Assembly: GCA_964637165.1 (NCBI GenBank)
Contig: CAZWVI010000024.1
Coordinates: forward strand, 1 to 32,668
DNA from: CAZWVI01 sp964637165
GTDB lineage: Bacteria > Planctomycetota > UBA1135
Length of the DNA stretch: 32,668 bases
Reading direction: 5' to 3'
Made by a program: the position numbers and the translations under genes. A model generated the notes under the pieces. It searched no databases. It saw only the letters and a program-made list of their open reading frames with translations, and had not been told where the DNA came from. Shown here in pieces: positions 7,294 through 15,392 of the stretch (positions are counted from its first letter, which is position 1; the number at the start of each line of letters is the position of its first letter).

Positions 7294-9645
7294 TCAGCCG
7301 GCAGGCTGGGCGTGAAGTGATTCGGGGCCGCGAACCTTGGCCAAACGCTGTTCGCGTTCTTGGGCAAACTTGGTAATGCCGGCCAACAAGCTGGCAGAAT
7401 CAAGATGCGCTTCGGCAATTACTTCCTCTCCGGAACCGCCCGAACGCCAACGGTCATCCCAGTCAGCACCCATTCCATAATCAAAGGAAACGCTGTGCGC
7501 TGTCCATTGGCGCATCATTTGGCGGGCACCATTGGTTATGAAAGTTGAATCAATCCAATCAGCTTCGGAAATTACTGAACGGCGATACTCTTCACTTTGT
7601 AAGTCGAAGAGTTCCATTGAAATCGCGGCCACAATTTTAATGTTAGGGCCATCACCATCAAGGGCGCCATCTTTAAGCAGCATGTGCACCGAGTTGGTTG
7701 ATGAAGTTCCGCGCAAGAAAATGCAACCCTCGGCAGGACGCGATGGGTCGTAGTCGCGCATGATGTAGGCGCCCTTTGCGGCATCCATGTATGACGCCAT
7801 ACCCAAGCCTTCGCGGTCTGGAATTTCAACGCCCGGACGTGTTAGGTGCATGGCGATAATGGGGGCATCGGTGCCAAGTGCGGCCATTAAACATGGGCCA
7901 ACTTCGTTAGGCTCCCATGGATGCAAATCAATTGCATGACCTTTAGGGAAGAATTGAGTGATCCCTGGTGAGTAAATTCCAAAGTGGGTGCGCGAATCTT
8001 CAGCTGTTTCAGGACCCGAGTGGCCGGCAACCCAAATTACTTTTCCACCCCTCCAATCGCAGTCCTGCATTTGTTGCGAGTACAAACGCATTGGACCATA
8101 CTTCAAGTAACTGAAGGAGCCATAGGTTGAGCAGGCACCCCAGTATCCGTTGAAACTATTTTCTGGGTCGTCACTTAAGTTGGTGCTAGCTAATCCGCAA
8201 ACTAATCCAGCGTTGCCGAATTCGGTGATTGCAGTCGGTAGCAGTGCTCCATTCTCTGATTGACCACGCTTGTACCAGCCGAAACCTTCACTGCCGGCCC
8301 AGTCTTTGGCAAAGCCAGAGATGTTAGTTGAGTCGGCCAGGTCGGCACTTGCCGCAATTACTAATGGTCGGCCGTAATTTTTGCGGCCAATCGAATTGAT
8401 GTACGCGGCAACTTGTGCGAAACCTTTACGGTTGGGTTGGTTGTCGCCGGGCTCGAAGAAAAGATCAGCTGGCAAGTTGCTCGGATCGGTAAGGAGTGGG
8501 TCCTTGTTTGGATTTGCGTTACCGTTAGTGATTGCGTTTGGCATTTCGCGCGGCACTGAATCGCCAATTGCAACCAGTGTGTCGGCCAACCATGCGCAGT
8601 AATCTTCATCGTCAAGTAATGAAAGAGCGGCCTGCATATTGGTAGCCGTTTGTGCGCGGAAGTCGTCACTGTCGTCGGGGCGGCCTTCGCCAAATCCTTC
8701 AAAGTTGACAGCGTACTTGTCGGCGAATTCTTTTTTAGTTGCCCAGAAAACTTCGTTGTTAGCTTTGTGCGCGGCGCCGTGCGACTTGTTGCCAGTCACC
8801 CCATAGCCGCGACCTTTAATGGTCTTGAACCAAGTGCAACGCGGGCGGTCTCCGTCGGCATACACTGAGGCCATCATCGCATTGCTTAGTTGCTCAAAGT
8901 CGGCGCCGTCTTCAGCACCATTAGTTACAAAACCGTAAGAGTCGAACCATTCTTGCGGGCAACCGTAAACCACATCTGAGAAAGGGCGGTCGTCGATTCC
9001 GTAATCATTCCAGTCAAGCAAGTAGTTAAGGTTCGACAAACCCAAACCGTAGGCAGTGTGTTTGGCTTCGTGATGGCAACCTGCAGTGTGCCCACCTTCG
9101 CCCTCAATTGCGAATACGCGCACCTCCTCGGCGTTTGCGGCCTTGAGTGCTAGAGCGATTCCGGCGGCAGTTGGCGCGCCGTGACCGGAAGGGCCGGTGT
9201 TGGCTTTGAAGAATAAGGTTTTACCTTCGCATTCGGCGTGGCCAGATGGTCCGCCTATGTGGCGTAGGTCAAGTAGATCTTCCCAAACTAACATTCGGTC
9301 AAGCCCACCAGGTACGGCGTACTTGTCGTCGCCAGTTTTGGCGTGCATGCGGCGCAGAGCTTCGTTGTAAAGTGCTAACAATGAGTAAGCCATCGGCGTT
9401 GTGTGGCCGGCAACTAAAACGAAACGGTCGCCCCAAGGGAGGCCCGGGTTGCGCATATCCCAACGCATTACGCCAGACAAAGTTAGTGCGACCATCGCCG
9501 GAACTTTGGAGCGTGAACCACCGGGGTGGCCGCTTTGGCGTAAATTCAACTGCAAGTCGATTAGTTGATCGATAATGTCAGCAGTCTTTTGCCAGTTGGC
9601 AAAGTGGGGGCGAAGTTGATCTATTTGAGGAGCAGTGCGGGTCAT
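7294..9645 (-). CDS. Transketolase-family thiamine-diphosphate enzyme, atypical
   Basis: Probable transketolase (two-carbon transfer between sugar phosphates in the pentose phosphate network). It follows the transketolase layout throughout: GHPGG (40-44), DRFVLVAGHTTP (73-84), NTGPSGHG (149-156), the ThDP/metal region IEGEGGHTAG (180-189) with WNDYGID (212-218), a KSHGA loop, SADLADSTN at the start of the pyrimidine domain, the catalytic Glu in AITEFGNAG, and GHSGPETAEDSRTHF in place of the DGPTHQP region. Two oddities stand out. The length is 783 residues against about 660-690 for classical transketolases. The metal-binding GDG is GEG (Glu183 for Asp). It may be a divergent transketolase or a related ThDP enzyme with another acceptor. 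It begins 12 bp after ugd, apparently in the same operon. Confidence 0.75.
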   Translation of the reverse strand: MTRTAPQIDQLRPHFANWQKTADIIDQLIDLQLNLRQSGHPGGSRSKVPAMVALTLSGVMRWDMRNPGLPWGDRFVLVAGHTTPMAYSLLALYNEALRRMHAKTGDDKYAVPGGLDRMLVWEDLLDLRHIGGPSGHAECEGKTLFFKANTGPSGHGAPTAAGIALALKAANAEEVRVFAIEGEGGHTAGCHHEAKHTAYGLGLSNLNYLLDWNDYGIDDRPFSDVVYGCPQEWFDSYGFVTNGAEDGADFEQLSNAMMASVYADGDRPRCTWFKTIKGRGYGVTGNKSHGAAHKANNEVFWATKKEFADKYAVNFEGFGEGRPDDSDDFRAQTATNMQAALSLLDDEDYCAWLADTLVAIGDSVPREMPNAITNGNANPNKDPLLTDPSNLPADLFFEPGDNQPNRKGFAQVAAYINSIGRKNYGRPLVIAASADLADSTNISGFAKDWAGSEGFGWYKRGQSENGALLPTAITEFGNAGLVCGLASTNLSDDPENSFNGYWGACSTYGSFSYLKYGPMRLYSQQMQDCDWRGGKVIWVAGHSGPETAEDSRTHFGIYSPGITQFFPKGHAIDLHPWEPNEVGPCLMAALGTDAPIIAMHLTRPGVEIPDREGLGMASYMDAAKGAYIMRDYDPSRPAEGCIFLRGTSSTNSVHMLLKDGALDGDGPNIKIVAAISMELFDLQSEEYRRSVISEADWIDSTFITNGARQMMRQWTAHSVSFDYGMGADWDDRWRSGGSGEEVIAEAHLDSASLLAGITKFAQEREQRLAKVRGPESLHAQPAG

Positions 9646-9657
9646 GTGCTTGGGGGG

Positions 9658-10971
9658 TTAAGCTTCGACGGCAGGAATTCCAACGCCGTATCTTTCAAAG
9701 CCGTGCTTACGCATGGTGGTTGCCGAGTAAATGTTGCGACCGTCGAAGATGATTTTATTTTTCAACAATTCACCCATGCGGTCGAAGTCTGGGCGACGGA
9801 ACTCAGTCCATTCAGTTGCCAGGATTAGCGCGTCGGTGCCATCGATTGCAACATAAGGATCGTCGCAGTATTCGATGCTATCACCAAGAATTGCGTACGC
9901 AGTTTCTTTTGCTTCAGGGTCATAGGCTTTGACGGTGGCACCGCGTTTGAGCAGGCCACGCACCACTGAAATCGCTGCGGCTTCGCGCATGTCATCAGTG
10001 TTTGGCTTAAAGGCTAGGCCCCATAAGCCAAAGCTCATGTCACTTAAGTCTTCACCAAAACGCGACACAATTTTTTCAACCATTAAGCGTTTCTGGTTTT
10101 CGTTTACATCTTCAACGGCTTCAAGAATGCGGAACACGTAACCATTTTTGCGCGCAGTCGACATGATGGCTTTTACATCTTTGGGGAAGCATGAACCTCC
10201 GTAGCCGATGCCGGGGTAAAGGAATGGCGTGCCGATTCGTGAATCGGTTCCAATGCCTTTGCGGATATTGTCTGCGTCAGCGCCAACGGCATCGCAGATT
10301 CGCGAAATTTCATTCATGAATGAAATGCGCGTCGCGAGCATTGCGTTGGCGGCGTACTTGGTTAATTCGGCCGACACTGGGTCCATGTGAATGATGGGCT
10401 TTCCAGAACGCACGAATGGACCATAAAGTTCGTCCATAGTCTCAAAGGCGTCGGCAGTTTCTGCGCCGATGACTACACGGTCAGGTTTCATGAAGTCGTC
10501 AATCGCCGCACCTTCTTTTAGGAATTCAGGATTGGAAACAACTTCAATTGGGTGCTCGGTTTCGCCTTGGGCGGTGGCCTTAACTTTGGCGGCGGTGCCA
10601 ACTGGAACAGTTGACTTATCGACGATCAAAGTTGGGCCGCTGGCGTTTTTACCGATCTCGCGGGCGACGGCCAAGACTGCCGACAAATCGGCGGAACCGT
10701 CTTCGGCGGGAGGGGTGCCAACTGCGATAAATACCACGCGCGCTTTTTGCATTGCGTTGGCGAGGGAGGTCGAAAATAGGAGGCGGCCATCTTTATGATT
10801 GCCGACCACCATTTCCGAGAGACCAGGCTCGAAAATGGGTACGACTCCCTTTTCAAGATTGGCAATTTTTTCCGCGTCGATGTCGACACAGGTGACGTTG
10901 TTGCCCATCTCGGCGAAGCAGGTGCCCGCGACGAGACCGACATAGCCGGTTCCAACTACTGCAATGTGCAT
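9658..10971 (-). CDS. ugd: UDP-glucose 6-dehydrogenase
   Basis: NAD-dependent four-electron oxidation of UDP-glucose to UDP-glucuronate, the precursor of uronic-acid-containing surface polysaccharides. At 437 residues it is full length. The N-terminal Rossmann motif is GTGYVGLVAGTCFAEMG (7-23), followed by GTPP (85-88), the central helix region with NPEFLKEGAAIDDF (147-160) and catalytic Cys261 in GYGGSCFPKD. The C-terminal UDP-binding domain starts with GLWGLAFKPNTDDMRE. It lies 46 bp after a sulfatase-like lipoprotein gene and 12 bp before the transketolase gene, so co-transcription is likely. No Shine-Dalgarno is seen. The partial paralogue at the far right end of the window carries only this C-terminal domain. 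Confidence 0.95.
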   Translation of the reverse strand: MHIAVVGTGYVGLVAGTCFAEMGNNVTCVDIDAEKIANLEKGVVPIFEPGLSEMVVGNHKDGRLLFSTSLANAMQKARVVFIAVGTPPAEDGSADLSAVLAVAREIGKNASGPTLIVDKSTVPVGTAAKVKATAQGETEHPIEVVSNPEFLKEGAAIDDFMKPDRVVIGAETADAFETMDELYGPFVRSGKPIIHMDPVSAELTKYAANAMLATRISFMNEISRICDAVGADADNIRKGIGTDSRIGTPFLYPGIGYGGSCFPKDVKAIMSTARKNGYVFRILEAVEDVNENQKRLMVEKIVSRFGEDLSDMSFGLWGLAFKPNTDDMREAAAISVVRGLLKRGATVKAYDPEAKETAYAILGDSIEYCDDPYVAIDGTDALILATEWTEFRRPDFDRMGELLKNKIIFDGRNIYSATTMRKHGFERYGVGIPAVEA

Positions 10972-11017
10972 GTCTATTTTTTTGTAACTAGTGCTGGGAA
11001 AAGCACTTAGGGGGGTG

Positions 11018-12478
11018 TTACTGGCGGTTTTCGGCCTTTTCGGGATCGCTGTCCGCGTAGCCCAGGTCTGCCAGTTGCTCGGTCATGGCCGCGCTCTCGT
11101 CCATTTTAGCGGGTTTTGGTCCGCTTATGTCAGCAGACTTGAAGGCTTCCATCGCACGTGGGGCAAGTGGCGAGTCGGCGTCGGATTGGACCATCAGGGG
11201 CGAGTGCTCGCCGGGGTCCTTTTCGAGGTCGTAAACCATCAGTTGCATCGGCTGCGGACGATAGGAAAAGAGCACCTTGTCCTTGCCGAGCCTCCAACTG
11301 TGGAGGAATTTTTTGCGGCCGGGGTGTTGCAGGTCGGTGATGGCCGGCAGGCTGAGTTGCGGGTTGGTTAGTTGTGGAACTAGTGAAGTGCCGTCGCGGT
11401 TTTGCCATGGCTCGAGTTGTGAAAGTTCGAGCAGAGTGTGGGCGAGGTCATAGTTGGGTGCGCTGCCGCTGATGCGTAGGCCGGCGGGGACTAGGCCGGG
11501 CGCGCGGATAATCATTGGCACGTGAAGCACTTCCTGGTAGAGCGATTTATGGTGGCCCTTTTCACCGTGTTCCCAAAATTCGTCGCCGTGGTCGGAAGTT
11601 AGCGCGATGATGGTGTCGTCGCTGATGCCGAGTTCTTCAAGTTTTTGGAAGAGCCGCGCGATGTGATCATCGGTGTAACGAATTTCAGCATCATATAGGG
11701 AGATGATGTGGTCGAGTTCATCTTTGCTAAATTCACGTTCGGTTTTGTAAAAGTTGCGGCCATCGATTTCGCCAGTGTAGTTGGGGTGAAATTGATCTAC
11801 GTAACTTTGTGGTGGTTCATAATCGTAGTGTGGGTCCCATAGGTGTAGAAATAAGAAAAATGGTTGCTCGGCGTTGTCGCCGTATTCGAGCCACTCGATT
11901 GCTTGGTTGATTACCTGTTCCGAAGTTTCTTTATCGGTGTCGGCGCTGTTGTGGACATCCTGCATTTGACCGCCGTCCATTGACGTGATGGCGGAAGTTG
12001 TTTTGCTTTCGTTAAGGTAAGTTGCCGCGCCGAGGTAAGTGTCAAAACCTTGGTAGTAACCCCATGAAGGGTGCAGGAATGGTGCGGAGTAAAAACCGGC
12101 AGTGCGGTATCCGGCGTTTTGATACTTACCTGCGATGTGTCCAGTGTTGTCAGCGAGGCGGAATTGGCGCGTACGCACTTTGTGTTGCATAACGCTCATG
12201 CCGGTGACGATTGACATGTGCGAGGGCAGTGTCCACGGCGCGGCGGACATGGCGTTTTCCCAGAGTGTTCCCTCGGCGGCGAGTTTGGCCATGAAGGGAG
12301 TAGTTGGGTCGGCTGTGAATTGGGGTGTATAGGAGTGGGGAGTCGTGTGGTCGGCGCGCAGCGAATCGATGGATATGAGAATTACTGGTCGGCCGTTGCC
12401 GGCACTTTTCGTTGTAGTGCTTTCAGTTCCGCAACTTGAAAGGAGTGCGAACAGGAGGATGATGCTTGGAAGTCGCAT
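11018..12478 (-). CDS. Sulfatase-superfamily lipoprotein with Thr at the nucleophile position
   Basis: Member of the alkaline-phosphatase/sulfatase (PF00884) superfamily, 486 residues, exported as a predicted lipoprotein (lipobox LSSC, Cys16). Metal-binding motifs are present: ILISIDSLRAD (33-43) and LTSDHGDEFWEHGEKGHH further on. In true sulfatases the nucleophile is formylglycine in CxPxR. Here the aligned segment is TLPSH (83-87), so Cys is replaced by Thr83 and Arg by His87. Thr is the nucleophile in phosphotransferase and phosphodiesterase members of the superfamily, so hydrolysis or transfer of a phosphate ester is at least as likely as sulfatase activity. It starts 66 bp after the peptidase gene upstream. 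No clear -10 box was found just before its ATG. Confidence 0.85.
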   Translation of the reverse strand: MRLPSIILLFALLSSCGTESTTTKSAGNGRPVILISIDSLRADHTTPHSYTPQFTADPTTPFMAKLAAEGTLWENAMSAAPWTLPSHMSIVTGMSVMQHKVRTRQFRLADNTGHIAGKYQNAGYRTAGFYSAPFLHPSWGYYQGFDTYLGAATYLNESKTTSAITSMDGGQMQDVHNSADTDKETSEQVINQAIEWLEYGDNAEQPFFLFLHLWDPHYDYEPPQSYVDQFHPNYTGEIDGRNFYKTEREFSKDELDHIISLYDAEIRYTDDHIARLFQKLEELGISDDTIIALTSDHGDEFWEHGEKGHHKSLYQEVLHVPMIIRAPGLVPAGLRISGSAPNYDLAHTLLELSQLEPWQNRDGTSLVPQLTNPQLSLPAITDLQHPGRKKFLHSWRLGKDKVLFSYRPQPMQLMVYDLEKDPGEHSPLMVQSDADSPLAPRAMEAFKSADISGPKPAKMDESAAMTEQLADLGYADSDPEKAENRQ

Positions 12479-12544
12479 GGTGTCGGTACGTGGGGTTCGG
12501 CGTGTGCGGTTGTGTCGTGTACTTCGATTCTGCTGCTGAAGTTA

Positions 12545-14224
12545 TTAGATGTGCTTCAGAACGAACTGCTTCCAATCATTTTCAAACTTTTCCATGTCAA
12601 TTTCACCCCATGCTGCGGCGGTGGCTTTGTTCCAGATTTCATTCTTGGTTTCTTCGCCGACGCGGATGCGATTACGGAGTCGTTTGAGAGTATCTTCGTC
12701 GAGATTCGCTTCGCCGCCAGCGTTTTTAATGTTGTCCTCGATTTCATTGCGTAATCGTTCGCGGGACTCGGAGTAACCTTGGTAAAGGGCGGAGTGGTAG
12801 TCAGGAACAATGTTGGCGTAGGCCTTGTCCCAAACTTTGGAAGGTACTTTGCCCTTCATGCCTTGGCGGAGGAAGTAGATGAGGGACCATGATTGGCAAT
12901 ATGATGCGACGCCATTATGTATTGAATTTTTGTTGTACCACTGTGAGTGGTTCATGCGAATGAGGCTCTTTATGGGAATGTAGTTGTCGGCCTTGAGCAT
13001 TTCCTTGATGCCGGGGAGACGATCGAGTCCGCCGGGCATGTGGGCGGTAACTTTGGCGGTGCGACCGTCCATGTCAAAGCAGCCATAATAATCGCCGTGT
13101 CCTTCGTCAAACCAGCGGTGTGCTTCAGCTTCTTCGAAGAGGAAGTGGCAGTATTGGTGAAAGGCTTCATGGGACATGACCGCGTAGGTTTCGTTGCGGT
13201 TGCGGTCTCGGCTGTCGTAGAGGACTAGTTCGCGGGAGCTGGGGCTGAAGTAGCCGGCGGTGTTTCCGCCAGTATTGCCATAGCGTTGCATTTCTTCGCG
13301 GTTGGAACAGACGCGCACCATTGAAACGAATTCAATGTCTTTAACGGGAGGAAATTCTTTCTCGTAAAGTTTGCGCGATTTTTCGAGGCGTTCAATTACC
13401 GCCTTGATGAATTTTTTATCGTTTGAAGAAGTGACGATGAGGAAATTTTTGGTCGGCGTTTCAACGATGCGCCAGCCGGGGGTCTTTGCCGCTTGCTCTT
13501 GTTGGTAGGCGAGGAAGGAGGAGTAGTCATCATTGCCCTCAACTTTTTTGAGGAGCTTGGATTCGATTTCGATGAATTTGAGAGACTTCATCGATTTGTA
13601 GAATGCGCTAATGTACTTCTTGGTCTTTTTTCCGTCGGGTACGAACCAAAGGAAGGCCAGGTCGTAGTCGTCGCGGGAGACAGTCCAACAATCTATGAGG
13701 AGATCTATGCCGTTGGGGTCAAAGGCACGATAGGTTGCGTGCTTTGCGTACATGTCCCTTGAAAGTTTTTTGAGTTCTGGTTCCTTGTAGGGGTTGGATA
13801 GGTTGTCCTCAAAGTCGCGCAGTTGGGAGAACATTTTTGGGATGAGGGATTCGACGGAGGGGCGTTTTGTTTCCTCTTCCACGCGGCCGCGGAGTCCGCC
13901 ACCGGTGTCGCCGGTGGTGGGGGATTTCGGTTCCGCTAGGCGGAAGGCGAAAAGGTTCAGGTTATAGGAGCCAACCTGATTGCCGGCCATTTTTACGGAG
14001 AGTGGTTTGCCCGAAACCATTTCCAGAAACTTGCCCGAGTATTGAGTCTCTGAGGATTTTATTGGAGTGAATTCCCAGTCCTGGAGGGGCTTAAATTCGA
14101 AGCCAATCTCAGTATTCTCGTATTTTTTACGACCGACCTTTTGGGCGTTGAGGGAAGTGGTGGGGCAGAGAGAAGCCGCGGTGAAGATGGCGAGAAGGAA
14201 GAGTGGGCGTTTCAACAACATCAT
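12545..14224 (-). CDS. Exported gluzincin-type metallopeptidase (DUF1570-like)
   Basis: Predicted secreted zinc peptidase of 559 residues; substrate unknown. A signal peptide is visible (residues 1-27, ending SLNAQ). The N-terminal half is an unrecognised alpha/beta region. The catalytic site is HEAFH (352-356), with the third zinc ligand probably Glu374 in WFDEGHGDYYG. This spacing and WF(D/N)EG context are typical of the DUF1570/gluzincin peptidases common in planctomycetes. The C-terminal part contains SWSLIYFLRQG, also typical of the family. A TAGGCT -10 box lies 6 nt before the ATG, so it is likely leaderless. The gene sits directly beyond the left end of the insertion sequence and is paralogous to the peptidase on the other side of it. 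Confidence 0.8.
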   Translation of the reverse strand: MMLLKRPLFLLAIFTAASLCPTTSLNAQKVGRKKYENTEIGFEFKPLQDWEFTPIKSSETQYSGKFLEMVSGKPLSVKMAGNQVGSYNLNLFAFRLAEPKSPTTGDTGGGLRGRVEEETKRPSVESLIPKMFSQLRDFEDNLSNPYKEPELKKLSRDMYAKHATYRAFDPNGIDLLIDCWTVSRDDYDLAFLWFVPDGKKTKKYISAFYKSMKSLKFIEIESKLLKKVEGNDDYSSFLAYQQEQAAKTPGWRIVETPTKNFLIVTSSNDKKFIKAVIERLEKSRKLYEKEFPPVKDIEFVSMVRVCSNREEMQRYGNTGGNTAGYFSPSSRELVLYDSRDRNRNETYAVMSHEAFHQYCHFLFEEAEAHRWFDEGHGDYYGCFDMDGRTAKVTAHMPGGLDRLPGIKEMLKADNYIPIKSLIRMNHSQWYNKNSIHNGVASYCQSWSLIYFLRQGMKGKVPSKVWDKAYANIVPDYHSALYQGYSESRERLRNEIEDNIKNAGGEANLDEDTLKRLRNRIRVGEETKNEIWNKATAAAWGEIDMEKFENDWKQFVLKHI

Positions 14225-14230
14225 GACCGT

Positions 14231-14236
14231 AGCCTA
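14231..14236 (-). promoter_or_regulatory. Putative -10 box (TAGGCT) at the IS/peptidase junction
   Basis: TAGGCT ends 6 nt before the peptidase ATG. Its first three bases are also the TAG stop codon of the transposase ORF. A -35 element would fall inside the left end of the insertion sequence, so the insertion must have replaced the native upstream promoter half or supplies a new one. Confidence 0.5.
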
Positions 14237-15280
14237 ACGGACTCTGGCCCAGTTCGTTGGATTAGATTGCCCAAAAAAAGAGGCCGGAAAAACCCTCCAA
14301 CGCAGAAAATCAGCCACTTTCCATTGCTTTTCACTGACTCCAACTACCATCGCCGGAGTCTCTTCAGTATTAACCACTGTAATTCCCCGAACATAATTCC
14401 TCCATGCCATCCAAATCCAAAGATGCCGGTCAATTGAAAATCGTTTCTTAGCATTGCCCCAAGATCTGCGCACTAGTCGGCTAACGCCATCACGCAGCAT
14501 CGCAAGTGTTTGGTTAATTGGAAAAAGAATACTTCCTGGTATGCGTGGATCTGCCGAAGAAATTGCGTGGTGCATGCCCAATCGATCGCCAAATAACTGT
14601 CTAGCCAATGATTTGTAAGTGCGCTTGCGATCAGATTGAATATCGATTATTCCAAAGGCGAAGGAATTCAATTTTTCGAGGGTATTTTTTACAGCTTTGC
14701 GTGACCCACTTCGACGTTTTCCATGTAGTGTTTCGTAAGAGATTTTTCTCGCTTTGTGAAAGGGCGTCAAGTGCCCTCTAGCTGGCAAGTCTGCGCTTTC
14801 AGCGTGAATAACGAAGTAACTATTTCGTTCAATTAATACGGGAATTGTCACTGGGCAAATGCGGCGGTCGGTCTCGAATGATTCCATTTCATCCAGTTGG
14901 AAAATTACATTGCCCAGGCCGCCATCTTGTTTGACGCGAAGAAGTTGTTGTTGATGGAAATCGCGACAATGAGTTGACAGTAATAGAAGCCTGTGCGCGA
15001 TTGTTTTGCGATCAACTTCTACGATTCGTGCGGATTGACGTTGAGTTACTTTCGAGCAAAATAGTTTGAATACTTGCGACTGTATGCGTAGTAATTTTAA
15101 GCGATAGTCGAGGCGAAATGATTGAGTTGAGAAGCCCTTTTGGCAAATAATGCAGTGGAATCGTTGAACTCTTCGCCCGTCACATTTTCGCGGATAGGAG
15201 CCACGTTTTCTCCACAAGAATGGGTGGCCACTATTGCTGTGGCATTTTTGATTTGGGCAGTGGGGTGGTGTAAAACTCAT
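14234..15280 (-). CDS. Transposase with N-terminal zinc ribbon
   Basis: Transposase of 348 residues with no visible frameshift. It has an N-terminal zinc ribbon (C8, C13, C43, C46; the second pair in FHCIICQKGFS), then a helix-turn-helix around 72-100 (SKVTQRQSARIVEVDRKTI). The catalytic part begins with FQLDEMESFE (127-136, probable first acidic residue D130), with IIDIQSDRKRTY (211-222, probable D217) in the middle. A helical C-terminal stretch INQTLAMLRDGVSRL then RRSW recalls the DDE transposases of the FDEMETFEH type that are scattered through many bacterial genomes. The last two codons and the stop extend into flanking DNA beyond the IS end, so the C-terminus is completed by host sequence. 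Family placement is from memory of motifs only. Confidence 0.8.
   Translation of the reverse strand: MSFTPPHCPNQKCHSNSGHPFLWRKRGSYPRKCDGRRVQRFHCIICQKGFSTQSFRLDYRLKLLRIQSQVFKLFCSKVTQRQSARIVEVDRKTIAHRLLLLSTHCRDFHQQQLLRVKQDGGLGNVIFQLDEMESFETDRRICPVTIPVLIERNSYFVIHAESADLPARGHLTPFHKARKISYETLHGKRRSGSRKAVKNTLEKLNSFAFGIIDIQSDRKRTYKSLARQLFGDRLGMHHAISSADPRIPGSILFPINQTLAMLRDGVSRLVRRSWGNAKKRFSIDRHLWIWMAWRNYVRGITVVNTEETPAMVVGVSEKQWKVADFLRWRVFPASFFGQSNPTNWARVR
14239..14261. repeat. Left terminal inverted repeat of the IS
   Basis: Reads GGACTCTGGCCCAGTTCG followed by TTGGA. It pairs with the right repeat with two mismatches. The transposase reading frame runs through it and stops in the flanking DNA, three bases beyond its outer end. 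A 12-bp piece of this repeat (TCTGGCCCAGTT) recurs at 1552-1563. Confidence 0.85.
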
Positions 15281-15369
15281 TATTTAAGGTGCACGGCATG
15301 GGTAGTTGCCTTTTTGCACCTTTATCACGAGTTCAAGGGTGGCTGATTACACTTTTTTTCTTAGTTCGC

Positions 15370-15392
15370 TCCAGCGAACTGGGCCAGTGTCC
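15370..15392. repeat. Right terminal inverted repeat of the IS
   Basis: Inverse complement of the left repeat with two differences. Its inner part is embedded in a perfect 8-bp palindrome with a 2-nt centre, AGTTCGCTCCAGCGAACT (15363-15380), which the left end lacks. The outermost base pair supplies the last base of the neighbouring peptidase's TAG stop codon. Confidence 0.85.

Larger units (their letters stand above)
14239..15392. mobile_element. Insertion sequence, about 1.15 kb, with 23-bp terminal inverted repeats
   Basis: A single transposase ORF is bracketed by near-perfect inverted repeats, each reading inward GGAC(T/A)CTGGCCCAGTTCG(T/C)TGGA (21 of 23 identical). No exact target duplication is present. 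The best candidate is 8 bp overlapping the repeat tips, CCTAACGG on the left and CCTATGGG on the right (6 of 8 identical), so the insertion may be old or its target duplication lost. It sits exactly in the gap between two paralogous peptidase genes: the right end abuts the stop codon of one and the left end abuts the -10 box of the other. I cannot assign it to a named IS family. Confidence 0.85.

Noticed and set aside
7290..7418. Upstream extension of the hydrolase frame to an ATG at 7418
   Set aside because: It lies entirely inside the transketolase gene and reads like shadow sequence; TTG/GTG codons sit right after the transketolase stop.
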